Source: Nemertoderma westbladi
Lineage: Eukaryota > Xenacoelomorpha > Nemertodermatida > Nemertodermatidae
Reading direction: 5' to 3'
Length of the DNA: 64,000 bases
NCBI GenBank assembly: GCA_032718475.1
Contig: JAUCBJ010002864.1
Span: 1-64,000, forward strand
Shown: positions 32,190 to 45,233 of the stretch, one piece after another
Layout: each line of letters begins with the position of its first letter
Position numbering within the stretch: position 1 is the stretch's first letter
The notes under the pieces: model-generated
The model's database searches: none
Told to the model about the DNA's origin: nothing
Seen by the model: only the letters and a program-made list of their open reading frames with translations
Made by a program: the position numbers and the translations under genes

Positions 32190-33704
32190 TTAGGAACCGA
32201 GAGGTTCATTACTGTAAGAATTGCTCGAGACTGGCTGGCTGACTGACTGACTGATTGACTGACTGACTGACTGACTAATCTCTAGCCAAAACCACTCTAA
32301 CGATTTTGATAAAATTTTCACAGCGGCTTGATACCGCGATTTTAAGGTCCCTGGCATGATCGGCTACTCCGTCCATAGCCTCTGGGCTCGAAAAATTGAG
32401 ATAAACGAAAAAACGCCATAGGCGCAATGGTAAAATAACACCAATAACAGCTGGTTTCGTGATGAAAAATGGCTTATGTAATGGATTTCTACACAAGGCT
32501 TAGTATAAATCGATGAGGTTGCCAAGAATATTGTACTTAGTACACCCATACTGTTTGTTTAGGCCCTAGGACACTCTGTCAAAGCAAATATTAACTGGTT
32601 GGTTTAGTTTGAAATCTAATATCGCCTCAGCTGAATTACTCTTCCCAATGCAATCTATGGAAATATCTCACTCTGCTAATGTAAGCTGAATGACTGTTAC
32701 GTACACAGTGAGTTGGCTACATTAATGCCAACATTATTGCAAAATGTTTTATTGTTGGATTACTCTCTGTCAGTCACCCCTTCAGAACATTGTATAGGGA
32801 ATTTACTTTAGTTTACTCTACTGTGCCATTCAGCTGAATGGATTTGAGCGATTGCCAAGTTACAGAGTTGGATCATTCTCTGACCATAGGCAAATACATC
32901 AAATCTTTTTAAGAATATACTTTTTCCATGTTTTTTTTTCTGACCAAAAATTTCAAAAAAATTTTTTCGTAGCCAGTACTGCCAATCGATTCGCCATCAA
33001 AAATAACGCAAAAAATTTTTTTTGCAAAATTTTAAATTACTGTAAATTTTTGGCGACTGGGGGGGGTCAATTTTTTTCGATCCGCTATAACTCCGGAACG
33101 CTTTGTCCAAATTCGATGGGGTTTTCATTTTTCAACTTAATTCGATGTCCTCTTTCAGCCTATCCATGTTTCGAAACCCCAAACAGCGCCGTTCAAAAAT
33201 TATTTTTTTCTAGTTCTAGAATTTTACAAATTTCAAAAAAGTTGCAGTATTTTATTAACGCCTTTACGGAATTCGATAGCGTTTTCGATTTTTATATTAA
33301 ACGCAATATCCTGAATCTCACTAGCCTAGTTTCGCGTCACCAATGCCAAGACTTCATACTTTTTGAGGAAAATTTTTCTAGAATAATTTTTATTTAATTA
33401 CATTTATCGCGATTTCTTATTACTGGTTGCACATGAATTGATGGAGTTTTCAATTTATTAACTAAACACGATATCGCGCATCGCACCAGCGTGGTTTCGA
33501 AATTACCAAAACGAGGTCTTCACTAGTTGCAGGTCGATTTTGTTCTAGAATTGAGCAACTAATAATATATCGAATTTATTAATAATTATTGTATGAAATA
33601 TGATTGTATTTTTACATAACTATTAGTTCTATACTAATTCTCGTTGTCTCTTTTATTTAAAATAAAAAGTCGGTTCCTTATCGGGCCGCTAGGCCCGTCA
33701 CTAG
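32190..33704 (+). mobile_element. Helentron-like unit 1 (A core)
   Basis: This is the first unit of the array, and its left flank (ccctaaaattat) is non-array DNA. 5' end: TTAGGAACCGAGAGGTTCAT with a GAACC/GGTTC hairpin, then a GGCT/GACT tetranucleotide tract. 3' end: gtcggttccttatc, the hairpin cgggccgctaggcccg, then tCACTAG. The A core has G-run, gatccgctataactccggaa and ttcgatagcgttttcg blocks. Confidence 0.8.
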
Positions 33705-35161
33705 TCATACCTGGAAGGATTGCTCGAGACTGGCTGGCTGGCTGACTGACTGACTGAATGACTGACTGACTGACTGACTAATCTACAGCCAAAACTACTC
33801 TAACGATTTTGATGAAATTTTCACAGCGGCTAGATACCGCGATTCTAAGGTCCCTGGTATGTTCCGCTATTTCGTCCATGAGCCGTGGGCTCGAAAAATA
33901 GACATAAACGAAAAAACGCCATAGGCGCAATGGTAAAATAACACCCATGACAGCTGGTGTCGTGATGAAAAATGGCTTATGTAATGCATTTCTACAGAAG
34001 GCTTAGTAATAAATCGATGAGGTTGCCAAGATTATTACACTCAGTACACCCATACTGTTTGTATAGGCCACCACTCTCTGTCAAAGCAAACATTATGAAC
34101 TGGTTGGTTTAGTTTGAAATCTAATATCGCCTCAGCTGAATTACTCTTCCCAATGCAATCTATGGGAATATCTCACTCTGCTAATGTAAGCTGAATGACT
34201 GTTACACAGTGAGTTGGCTACATTAATGCCAACATTATTGCAAAATGTTTTATTGTTGGATTACTCTCTGTCAGTCACCCCTTCAGAACATTGTATAGGG
34301 AATTTACTTTAGTTTACTCTACTGTGCCATTCAGCTGAATGGATTTGAGCGATTGCCAAGTTACAGAGTTGGATCATTCTCTGACCATAGGCAAAGACAT
34401 CAAATCTTTTTAAAAATATACTTTTTCCATGTTTTTTTTTCTGACCAAAAATTTCAAAAAAAAATTTTTCGTAGCCAGTACTGCCAATCGATTCGCCATC
34501 AAAAATAACGCAAAAAAATTTTTTTGCAAAATTTTAAATTACTGTAAATTTTTGGCGACTGGGGGGGGTCAATTTTTTTCGATCCGCTATAACTCCGGAA
34601 CGCTTTGTCCAAATTCGATGGGGTTTTCATTTTTCAACCTAATTCGATGTCCTCTTTCAGCCTATCCATGTTTCGAAACCCCAAACAACGCCGTTCAAAA
34701 ATTATTTTTTTATAGTTCTAGAATTTTACAAATTTCAAAAAAGTTGCAGTATTTTATTAACGCCTTTACGGAATTCGATAGCGTTTTCGATTTTTATATT
34801 AAACGCAATATCCTGAATCTCACTAGCCTAGTTTCGCGTCACCAATGCCAAGACTTCATACTTTTTGAGGAAAATTTTTCTAGAATAATTTTTATTTAAT
34901 TACATTTATAGCGATTTCTTATTACTGATTGCACATGAATTGATGGAGTTTTCAATTTATTAACTAAACACGATATCGCGCATCGCACCAGCGTGGTTTC
35001 GAAATTCCAAAACGAGGTCTTCACTAGTTGCAGGTCGATTTTGTTCTAGAATTGAGCAACTAATAATAGATCGAATTTATTAATAATTATTGTATGAAAT
35101 ATGATTGTATTTTTAGATAATTATTAGTTCTATACTAATTCTCGTTGTCTCTTTTATTTAA
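33705..35161 (+). mobile_element. Helentron-like unit 2 (A core, both ends damaged)
   Basis: The 5' hairpin is replaced by tcatacctggaaggattgct. The 3' end stops at cttttatttaat without the GGTTCC motif, hairpin or CTAG. The interior is a normal A core. Confidence 0.75.
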
Positions 35162-36640
35162 TTAGGAACCGAGAGGTTCATTACTGTAAGAATTGCTCGT
35201 GGCTGACTGGCTGGCTGATCTACAGCCAAAACTACTCTAACGATTTTGATGAAATTTTCACAGCATCTAGATACCGCGATTCTAAGGTCCCTGGCATGAT
35301 CGGCTACTCCGTCCATAGCCTCTGGGCTCGAAAAATAGAGAACGAAAAAACGCCATAGGCGCAATAGTAAAATAACACCAATGACAGCTGGTGTCCTGAT
35401 GAAAAATGGCTTATGTAATGCATTTCTACACAAGGCTTAGTAATAAATCGATGAGGTTGCCAAGATTATTATACTCAGTACACCCATACTGTTTGTATAG
35501 GCCACCACTCTCTGTCAAAGCAAACATTAACTTGTTGGTTTAGTTTGAAATCTAATATCGCCTCAGCTGAATTACTCTTCCCAATGCAATCTATGGGAAT
35601 ATCTCACTCTGCTAATGTAAGCTGAATGACTGTTAAGTACACAGTGAGTTGGCTACATTAATGCCAACATTATTGCAAAATGTTTTATTGTTGGATTACT
35701 CTCTGTCAGTCTCCCCTTCAGAACATTGTATAGGGAATTTACTTTAGTTTACTCTACTGTGCCATTCAGCTGAATGGATTTGAGCGATTGCCAAGTACAG
35801 AGTTGGATCATTCTCTGACCATAGGCAAAGACATCAAATCTTTTTTAAAATATACTTTTTCCATGTTTTTTTTCTGACCAAAAATTTCAAAAAAAAAATT
35901 TTTTGTAGCCAGTACTGCCAATCGATTCGCCATCAAAAATAACGCAAAAATTTTTTTTTGCAAAATTTTAAATTACTGTAAATTTTTGGCGACTGGGGGG
36001 GGTCAATTTTTTTCGATTCGCTATAACTCCGGAACGCTTTGTCCAAATTCGATGGGGTTTTCATTTTTCAACTTAATTCGATGTCCTCTTTCAGCCTATC
36101 CATGTTTCGAAACCCCAAACAACGCCGTTCAAAAATTATTTTTTTCTAGTTCTAGAATTTTACAAATTTCAAAAAAGTTGCAGTATTTTATTAACGCCTT
36201 TACGGAATTCGATAACGTTTTCGATTTTTATATTAAACGCAATATCCTGAATCTCACTAGCCTAGTTTCGCGTCACCAATGCCAAGACTTCATACTTTTT
36301 GAGGAAAATTTTTCTAGAATAATATTTATTTAATTACATTTATCGCGATTTCTTATTACTGGTTGCACATGAATTGATGGAGTTTTCAATTTATTAACTA
36401 AACACGATATCGCGCATCGCACCAGCGTGGTTTCGAAATTACCAAAACGAGGTCTTCACTAGTTGCAGGTCGATTTTGTTCTAGAATTGAGCAACTAATA
36501 ATATATCGAATTTATTAATAATTATTGTATGAAATATGATTGTATTTTTACATAACTATTAGTTCTATACTAATTCTCGTTGTCTCTTTTATTTAAAATA
36601 AAAAGTCGGTTCCTTATCGGGCCGCTAGGCCCGTCACTAG
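35162..36640 (+). mobile_element. Helentron-like unit 3 (A core)
   Basis: Complete A-type 5' hairpin and A-type 3' end with CTAG at 36637-36640. About 1.48 kb. Confidence 0.82.
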
Positions 36641-38730
36641 TTAGGAACCGAGAGGTTCATTACTGTAAGAATTGTTAGCTGACTGGCTGACTGACTGGCT
36701 GATCTACAGCCAAAACTACTCTAACGATTTTGATGAAATTTTCACAGCGGCTAGATACCGCGATTCTAAGGTCCCTGGTATGTTCCGCTATTTCGTCCAT
36801 GAGCCGTGGGCTCGAAAAATGGACATAAACGAAAAAACGCCATAGGCGCAATGGTAAAATAACACCAATGACAGCTGGTGTCCTGATGAAAAATGGCTTA
36901 TGTAATGCATTTCTACAGAAGGCTTAGTAATAAATCGATGAGGTTGCCAAGATTATTATACTCAGTACACCCATACTGTTTGTATAGGCCACCACTCTCT
37001 GTCAAAGCAAACATTATTAACTGGTTGGTTTAGTTTGAAATCTAATATCGCCTCAGCTGAATTACTCTTCCCAATGCCATCTATGGGAATATCTCACTCT
37101 GCTAATGTAAGCTGAATGACTGTTACACAGTGAGTTGGCTACATTAATGCCAACATTATTGCAAAATGTTTTATTGTTGGATTACTCTCTGTCAGTCACC
37201 CCTTCAGAACATTGTATAGGGAATTTACTTTAGTTTACTCTACTGTGCCATTCAGCTGAATGGATTTGAGCGATTGCCAAGTTACAGAGTTGGATCATTC
37301 TCTGACCATAGGCAAAGACATCAAATCTTTTAAAAAATATACTTTTTCCATGTTTTTTTTTCTGACCAAAAATTTCTTAAAAAAATTTTCGTAGCCAGTA
37401 CTGCCAATCGATTCGCCATCAAAAATAACGCAAAAAATTTTTTTTGCAAAATTTTAAATTACTGTAAATTTTTGGCGACTGGGGGGGGTAAATTTTTTTC
37501 GATCCGCTATAACTCCGGAACGCTTTGTCCAAATTCGATGGGGTTTTCATTTTTCAACTTAATTCGATGTCCTCTTTCAGCCTATCCATGTTTCCAAACC
37601 CCAAACAGCGCCGTTCAAAAATTAATTTTTTCCAGTTCTAGAATTTTACAAATTTCAAAAAAGTTGCAGTATTTTATTAACGCCTTTACGGAATTCGATA
37701 GCGTTTTCGATTTTTATATTAAACGCAATATCCTGAATTGGATTACTCTCTGTCAGTCTCCCCTTCAGAACATTGTATAGGGAATTTACTTTAGTTTACT
37801 CTACTGTGCCATTCAGCTGAATGGATTTGAGCGATTGCCAAGTTACAGAGTTGGATCATTCTCTGACCATAGGCAAAGACAAATCTTTTAAAAATATACT
37901 TTTTCCATGTTTTTTTCTGACCAAAAATTTCAAAAAAAAATTTTTCGTAGCCAGTACTGCCAATCGATTCGCCATCAAAAATAACGCAAAAAATTTTTTT
38001 TGCAAAATTTTAAATTACTGTAAATTTTTGGCGACTGGGGGGGGGGTCAATTTTTTTCGATCCGCTATAACTCCGGAACGCTTTGTCCAAATTCGATGGG
38101 GTTTTCATTTTTCAACTTAATTCGATGTCCTCTTTCAGCCTATCCATGTTTCGAAACCCCAAACAGCGCCGTTCAAAAAGTAATTTTTTCTAGTTCTAGA
38201 ATTTTACAAATTTCAAAAAAGTTGCAGTATTTTATTAACGCCTTTACGGAATTCGATAGCGTTTTCTATTTTTATATTAAACGCAATATCCTGAATCTCA
38301 CTAGCCTAGTTTCGCGTCACCAATGCCAAGACTTCATACTTTTTGAGGAAAATTTTTCTAGAATAATTTTTATTTAATTACATTTATCGCGATTTCTTAT
38401 TACTGGTTGCACATGAACTGATGGAGTTTTCAATTTATTAACTAAACACGATATCGCGCATCGCACCAGCGTGGTTTCGAAATTCCAAAACGAGGTCTTC
38501 ACTAGTTGCAGGTCGATTTTGTTCTAGAATTGAGCAACTAATAATAGATCGAAATTATTAATAATTATTGTATGAAATATGATTGTATTTTTACATAATT
38601 ATTAGTTCTATACTAATTCTCGCTGTCTCTTTCATTTAAAATAAAAGGTCGGTTCCTTATCGGGCCGCTAGGCCCGTCACTAGTAAAATAAAAAGTCGGT
38701 TCCTTATCGGGCCGCTAGGCCCGTCACTAG
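36641..38730 (+). mobile_element. Helentron-like unit 4 (A core with internal duplication)
   Basis: At 37738 the core breaks off (aatatcctgaat) and restarts at an earlier core point (tggattactctctgtcagtc), giving a partial second core. The terminal 47 bp (aaaataaaaagtcgg...CACTAG) is also present twice, ending at 38683 and 38730. Both look like unequal exchange or template-switch products. Confidence 0.8.
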
Positions 38731-40218
38731 TTAGGAACCGAGAGGTTCATTACTGTAAGAATTGTTGGTGGCTGGCTGACTGGCTGGCTGACTGACTGAT
38801 CTACAGCCAAAACTGCTCTAACGATTTTGATGAAATTTTCACAGCATCTAGATACCGCGATTCTAAGGTCCCTGACATGATCGGCTATTCCGTCCATAGC
38901 CTCTGGGCTCGAAAAATAGAGATAAACGAAAAAAACGCCATAGGCGCAATGGTAAATAACACCCATGACAGCTGGTGTCCTGATGAAAAATGGCTTATGT
39001 AATGCATTTCTACACAAGGTTTAGTAATAAATCGATGAGGTTGCCAAGATTATTATATTTAGTACACCCATACTGTTTGTTTAGGCCCTGCACTCTCTGT
39101 CAAAGCAAATATTAACTGATTGATTTAGTTTGAAATCTATTATCGCCTCAGCTGAATTACTCTTCCCAATGCATTCTATGGGAATATCTCCCTCTGCTAA
39201 TGTAAGCTGAATGACTTAAGTACACAGTGTGTTAAATGTCAACATTATTGCAAAATGTTTTATTGTTGGATTACTCTCTGTCAGTCACCCCTTCAGAACA
39301 TTGTATAGGGAATTTACTTTAGTTTACTCTACTGTGCCATTCAGCTGAATGGATTTGAGTGATTGCCAAGTTACAGAGTTGGATCATTCTCTGACCATAG
39401 GCAAAGACATCAAATCTTTTTAAGAATATACTTTTTCCATGTTTTTTTTTCTGACCAAAAATTTCAAAAAAAAATTTTTCGTAGCCAGTACTGCCAATCG
39501 ATTCGCCATCAAAAATAACGCAAAAAATTTTTTTTGCAAAATTTTAAATTACTGTAAATTTTTGGCGACTGGGGGGGGTCAATTTTTTTCGATCCGCTAT
39601 AACTCCGGAACGCTTTGTCCAAATTCGATGGGGTTTTCATTTTTCAACTTAATTAGATGTCCTCTTTCAGCCTATCCATGTTTCCAAACCCCAAACAGCG
39701 CCGTTCAAAAAATAATTTTTTCCAGTTCTAGAATTTTACAAATTTCAAAAAAGTTGCAGTATTTTATTAACGCCTTTACGGAATTCGATAGCGTTTTCGA
39801 TTTTTATATTAAACGCAATATCCTGAATTTCACTAGCCTAGTTTCGCGTCACCAACGCCAAGACTTCATACTTTTTGAGGAAAATTTTTCTAGAATAATT
39901 TTTATTTAATTACATTTATCGCGATTTCTTATTACTGGTTGCACATGAATTGATGGAGTTTTAAATTTATTAACTAAACACGATATTGCGCATCGCACCA
40001 GCAGCGTGGTTTCGAAATTCCAAAACGAGGTCTTCACTAGTTGCAGGTCGATTTTGTTCTAGAATTGAGTAACTAATAATAGATCGAATTTATTAATAAT
40101 TATTGTATGAAATATGATTGTATTTTTACATAATTATTAGTTCTATAATAATTCTCGTTGTCTCTTTTATTTGAAATAATAAGTCGGTTCCTTATCGGGC
40201 CGCTAGGCCCGTCACTAG
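38731..40218 (+). mobile_element. Helentron-like unit 5 (A core)
   Basis: Complete ends of type A, about 1.49 kb. The tetranucleotide tract starts ggtggctggctgactggctg. Confidence 0.82.
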
Positions 40219-41719
40219 TTAGGAACCGAGAGGTTCATTACTGTAAGAATTGCTCGAGACTGGCTGGCTGGCTGGCTGACTGACTGACTAATCTACAGCC
40301 AAAACTACTCTAACGATTTTGATGAAATTTTCACAGCGGCTAGATACCGCGATTCTAAGGTCCCTGGTATGTTCCGCTATTTCGTCCATGAGCCGTGGGC
40401 TCGAAAAATAGACATAAACGAAAAAACGCCATAGGCGCAATGGTTAAATAACACCCATGACAGCTGGTGTCGTGATGAAAAATGGCTTATGTAATGCATT
40501 TCTACAGAAGGCTTAGTAATAAATCGATGAGGTTGCCAAGATTATTATACTCAGTACACCCATACTGTTTGTATAGGCCACCACTCTCTGTCAAAGCAAA
40601 CATTATTAACTGGTTGGTTTAGTTTGAAATCTAGTATCGCCTCAGCTGAATTACTCTTCCCAATGCAATCTATGGGAATATCTCACTCTGCTAATGTAAG
40701 CTGAATGACTGTTACGTACACAGTGAGTTGGCTACATTAATGCCAACATTATTGCAAAATGTTTTATTGTTGGATTACTCTCTGTCAGTCACCCCTTCAG
40801 AACATTGTATAGGGAATTTACTTTAGTTTACTCTACTGTGCCATTCAGCTGAATGGATTTGAGCGATTGCCAAGTTACAGAGTTGGATCATTCTCTGACC
40901 ATAGGCAAAGACATCAAATCTTTTTAAAAATATACTTTTTCCATGTTTTTTTTCTGACCAAAAATTTCAAAAAAAAATTTTTCGTAGCCACTACTGCCAA
41001 TCGATTCGCCATCAAAAATAACGCAAAAAATTTTTTTTGCAAAATTTTAAATTACTGTAAATTTTTGGCGACTGGGGGGGGGTCAATTTTTTTCGATCCG
41101 CTATAACTCCGGAACGCTTTATCCAAATTCGATGGGGTTTTCATTTTTCAACTTAATTAGATGTCCTCTTTCAGCCTATCCATGTTTCCAAACCCCAAAC
41201 AGCGCCGTTCAAAAAATAATTTTTTCCAGTTCTAGAATTTTACAAATTTAAAAAAAGTTGCAGTATTTTATTAACGCCTTTACGGAATTCGATAGCGTTT
41301 TCGATTTTTATATTAAACGCAATATCCTGAATCTCACTAGCCTAGTTTCGCGTCACCAACGCCAAGACTTCATACTTTTTGAGGAAAATTTTTCTAGAAT
41401 AATTTTTATTTAATTACATTTATCGCGATTTCTTATTACTGGTTGCACATGAATTGATGGAGTTTTCAATTTATTAACTAAACACGATATCGCGCATCGC
41501 ACCAGCGTGGTTTCGAAATTCCAAAACGAGGTCTTCACTAGTTGCAGGTCGATTTTGTTCTAGAATTGAGTAACTAATAATAGATCGAATTTATTAATAA
41601 TTATTGTATGAAATATGATTGTATTTTTACATAATTATTAGTTCTATAATAATTCTCGTTGTCTCTTTTATTTGAAATAAAAAGTCGGTTCCTTATCGGG
41701 CCGCTAGGCCCGTCACTAG
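40219..41719 (+). mobile_element. Helentron-like unit 6 (A core)
   Basis: Complete type-A ends. Together with the start of unit 7 it closely resembles unit 17 plus the start of unit 18, so a segment of the array was duplicated. Confidence 0.82.
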
Positions 41720-43234
41720 TTAGCAAGTCGTTAGACTTGATTACTGTAAGAATTGTTAGCTGACTGACTGGCTGACTGACTGGCTGACTGACTGGCTGAC
41801 TGACTGGCTGGCTGATCTACAGCCAAAACTGCTCTAACGATTTTGATGAAATTTTCACAGCATCTAGATACCGCGATTCTAAGGTCCCTGGCATGATCGG
41901 CTACTCCGTCCATAGCCTCTGGGCTCGAAAAATAGAGATAAACGAAAAAAACGCCATAGGCGCAATGGTAAAAAAATAACACCCATGACAGCTGGTGTCC
42001 TGATGAAAAATGGCTTATGTAATGCATTTCTACACAAGGCTTAGTATAAATCGATGAGGTTGCCAAGATTATTGTACTCAGTACACCCATACTGTTTGTT
42101 TAGGCCCTGCACTCTCTGTCAAAGCAAATATTAACTGGTTGATTTAGTTTGTGGTTCTACACAGGCTTAGTATAAATCGATGAGGCTGCCAACTGGTTGG
42201 TTTAGTTTGCAATCTATTACCGCCTCAGCTGAATAACTCTTCCCCCTGCTGAATGACTATTAGGTATACAGTGTATCGGCTACATTAATGCCAACATTAA
42301 TACTGTGGAGGCTGTATGCTTATAAGGTGGAATGTTTACTCAGCCTTATACTGATACTCTGTAAGGCTAAGACTAACATTATAGTTTGAAATATAAAAAT
42401 CACTTATTATTATCTGTATTGGGTTAATAATCACTGTGGCATTCAAAATGTTTTATAGGTGGTTGACATTTAGTGCAAGCTGAATGACTGTTAGTTACAG
42501 AGTACTACAGTACTGCACTCTATTTTATTTTTAAATCTTTCGTCCTACATTAATACTTTGGAGGTTGTATGCTTATAAGGCGAATGTTTACTCAGCTTCA
42601 TACTGATACACTGTAAGGCTAACACTAACGTTATAGTTTAAAACATAAAAATCACTGCTTATTATCTGTATCAGGTTACACACTGTGGCATTCAAAATGT
42701 TTAAATGTTTTATAGGTGATTGATATTTAGTGCAAGCTGAATGACTGTAGGTTACAGAGTACTATTGCACTGTATTTTATTTTTAAATCTTTTGGCAAAC
42801 ATTAATACATTGGAAGCTGTATGCTTATAAGGCGGAATGTTTACTCAGCCTCATACTGATACTCTGTAAGGCTTACACTAACATTATAGTTTGAAATATA
42901 AAAATAACTGCTTATTATCTGTATTGGGTTAATCACTGTGGCATTCAAAATGTTTTGTTAGGTGAATGACATTTAGTGGCTAAGATTATTCTCTGTCAGA
43001 TTCCCTTCACACCATAGGCAAACATTGTTGAGGCTGAGGGAATTTACTTTAGTTTACTCTACTGAGTCATTCAGCTGAATGGATTTGAGCAATTGCCAAC
43101 TTACAGAGTGGGATCTCTCTCTGACCATAGATAAATAACACTTCCCTTCTGAACAAAGGTAAACATTGTTGAGGGAACTTACCTTTGATTGACGACTTCC
43201 GACTTGCTTAACGGCGTCTTGACGCCGTCTCTAG
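41720..43234 (+). mobile_element. Helentron-like unit 7 (B ends, B core)
   Basis: The 5' end is TTAGCAAGTCGTTAGACTTG (hairpin CAAGTC/GACTTG), and the 3' end is ccgacttgcttaacggcgtc, ttgacgccgt, then ctCTAG. The 3' hairpin is acggcgtc-tt-gacgccgt. The first 370 bp are like A units; then a distinct core with a 252-bp tandem repeat follows. Confidence 0.82.
42290..43000. repeat. About 252-bp tandem repeat in the B core, 2.8 copies
   Basis: ggaggctgtatgcttataagg starts near 42307, 42560 and 42812. Other shared blocks are tactgatactctgtaaggct and gcattcaaaatgtttt. Copies are moderately diverged. Confidence 0.85.
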
Positions 43235-44069
43235 TTAGGAACCGAGAGGTTCATTACTGTAAGAATTGCTCGAGACTGGCTGGCTGACTGACTGACTAAT
43301 CTACAGCCAAAACTACTCTAACGATTTTGATGAAATTTTCACAGCGGCTGGATACCGCGATTCTAAGGTCCCTGGTATGTTCCGCTATTTCGTCCATGAG
43401 CCGTGGGCTCGAAAAATAGACATAAACGAAAAAACGCCATAGGCGCAATGATAAAAACACCAGCTGGCACTCATGAAAAATGGATAGAGATAGCCTAGTA
43501 ATGCTATTCTATAGGAATGGCCACCTAACAAGGAAATGCTTTCTCTGCCAAGTATTATCCTCACTCTACAACTCAGACAGTAAGCAAACAAAAGCCGTGG
43601 GATTCTAATGTATTACATCATAAGCTGATTGCTCTCCCAATAACCCTCACACACTCACTGAATCCAATGAAATCGAATATCTATTAGCTTAATGCGAATA
43701 GCTGGTAAGCTGAATGCCATTTTAGTTATTGTGTACTGTTGATTGCAGAGTTGTCTGCTATGTTGTATGTATTTAATTAAAATAATTTTCGTAGAGGGAA
43801 GTTAATTTGGGATTACTCTCTATCAGATGTAAGCAAAGCTGTTCAATGGGGTGGGTCATGGAACCCAAATATAATACATTATGCATGGCAAACATTAATA
43901 AAATCATTCAGTCAACCTGAAGGGTATTTGCTTTAGTTAACTACTGTGTGTGAAAAGCGAATTTATAATGTTACCCATACTTCAGGTAAATTAATTTTTA
44001 GATATTTTGTACTGAAGGCAAGGATTTCTGTTATAATTAAAATACAAGACAGGGGCTTGTTTCGATATA

Positions 44070-44290
44070 TGTAGTTGCGCCCTTCGAGCAGCACGTGAGT
44101 TAATCTAATATTAGACACTATTTTTGACTTTGTCCCTTCGAGCAGCACGTGAGTTTTGCTCTGACCCTTGATATATGATGTTGCGCCCTTCGAGCAGCAC
44201 GTGAGTTACATCAAATAATAGACACACTGTTTGACTTTGTCCCTTTGAGCAGCACGTGAGTTTGGCTTTGACCCTTCCAGCAGCGTGTGT
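44070..44290. repeat. Tandem cccttcgagcagcacgtgag block, unit 8
   Basis: Four or five copies of cccttcgagcagcacgtgag alternate between two spacers (tatatg.agttgcg and gacactnnttgactttgt). Each intact copy contains the palindromic E-box CACGTG. Confidence 0.85.
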
Positions 44291-44293
44291 CAA

Positions 44294-45172
44294 TCGAGCC
44301 GAATCATACCGATCGAGCCGAATAGAACCAATCGAGGAGATCACGCCGAGTCAAGCCGAAAGGAGCCGAGTTGAGCCCAATCAAGCCTAGTCGAGCCAGA
44401 CTGAGACGAGGCAAGCCCAATCGAGTCGAGTCGAGCCCAATAGAGCCGAGTCGAGCCCAATCAATCCTAGTTGAGCGTAATTGAGCCGGACCGAGCCAAG
44501 TCGAGCCCAATCGAGCCAGACTGAGCCAAGTTGAGCTAAATCAAGCAGAGTCAATCCCAATCGAGCCGAGTCGAGCGGATTGAGCCGAATCGAGCCCAAT
44601 TGAGCCAGTTCGAGCCGAGTCGAACCCAATCGAGCCGATTGAGCCGAATCGAGCTGAGTCGACTCAGACCGAGCCGAGCCGAGTCGAGCCGTGTCACACC
44701 AAATTGAGCCGGACTGAGTCGAATCGAGCCAAATCAAGCCGAGTCGAGCCCAATCGAGCAGAGTCGAGCCGGACGGAGCCGAGTTGAGACCAATCAAGCC
44801 CAGTCGAGCCAGACTGAGCCGAGTCAAGCCCAATCGAATCGAGTCGAGCCCAATAGAGCTGAGTCGAGCCCAATCAAGCCTAGTCGAGCCCAATTGAGCC
44901 GGACCGATCCCAGTCGAGCCCAATCGAGCTGGACTGAGCCAAGTTGAGCCAAATCGAGCCGAGTGAAGCCCAATCAATCCCAATCGAGCCGAGTCGGAGC
45001 CGAATCATGCCCAATTGTGCCAAGTCGAGCCAGACCGAGCTGAGTCGAACCCAATCAAGCCGATTGAGCCGAATCGAGCTGTGTCAAGTCTAGCCCAATC
45101 AAGCCGCTTCGAGCCCAATCAAGCCAAGTCGAACTGAATCGAGCCCAATCGTACCAGACCGAGCCGAGCTCG
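44294..45172. repeat. Diverged GAGCC satellite, unit 8
   Basis: 5-bp repeats with a loose 10-bp pattern (gagccgagtc, gagcccaatc). Only about three pure GAGCC units follow the tcgactcagacc landmark near 44670. Long frames here are composition artefacts. Confidence 0.9.
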
Positions 45173-45233
45173 TTGTCTCTTTTATTTGAAATAAAAAGTC
45201 GGTTCCTTATCGGGCCGCTAGGCCCGTCACTAG

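Larger units (their letters stand above)
43235..45233 (+). mobile_element. Helentron-like unit 8 (L core)
   Basis: Type-A ends, with a different cargo after the shared first 220 bp. The L core runs from aacaccagctggcactcatg through gccgtgggattctaatgtat and a cagcacgtgag repeat to a diverged gagcc satellite. The tail rejoins the common 3' end at ctcgttgtctc. Confidence 0.8.

Noticed and set aside
34429-34899. Recurrent 156-codon ORF in A cores (FFFLTKNFKKK ...)
   Set aside because: It recurs because the DNA is duplicated. Homopolymer length changes (core G-run of about 7 to 14, variable A and T runs) break or shift the frame between copies, so there is no sign of coding constraint.
41750-41820. 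Regular ctgactgactgg spacing considered as a CRISPR-like array
   Set aside because: It is a tetranucleotide microsatellite at the 5' end of Helentron-like units, with no repeat-spacer structure, in a eukaryotic genome.
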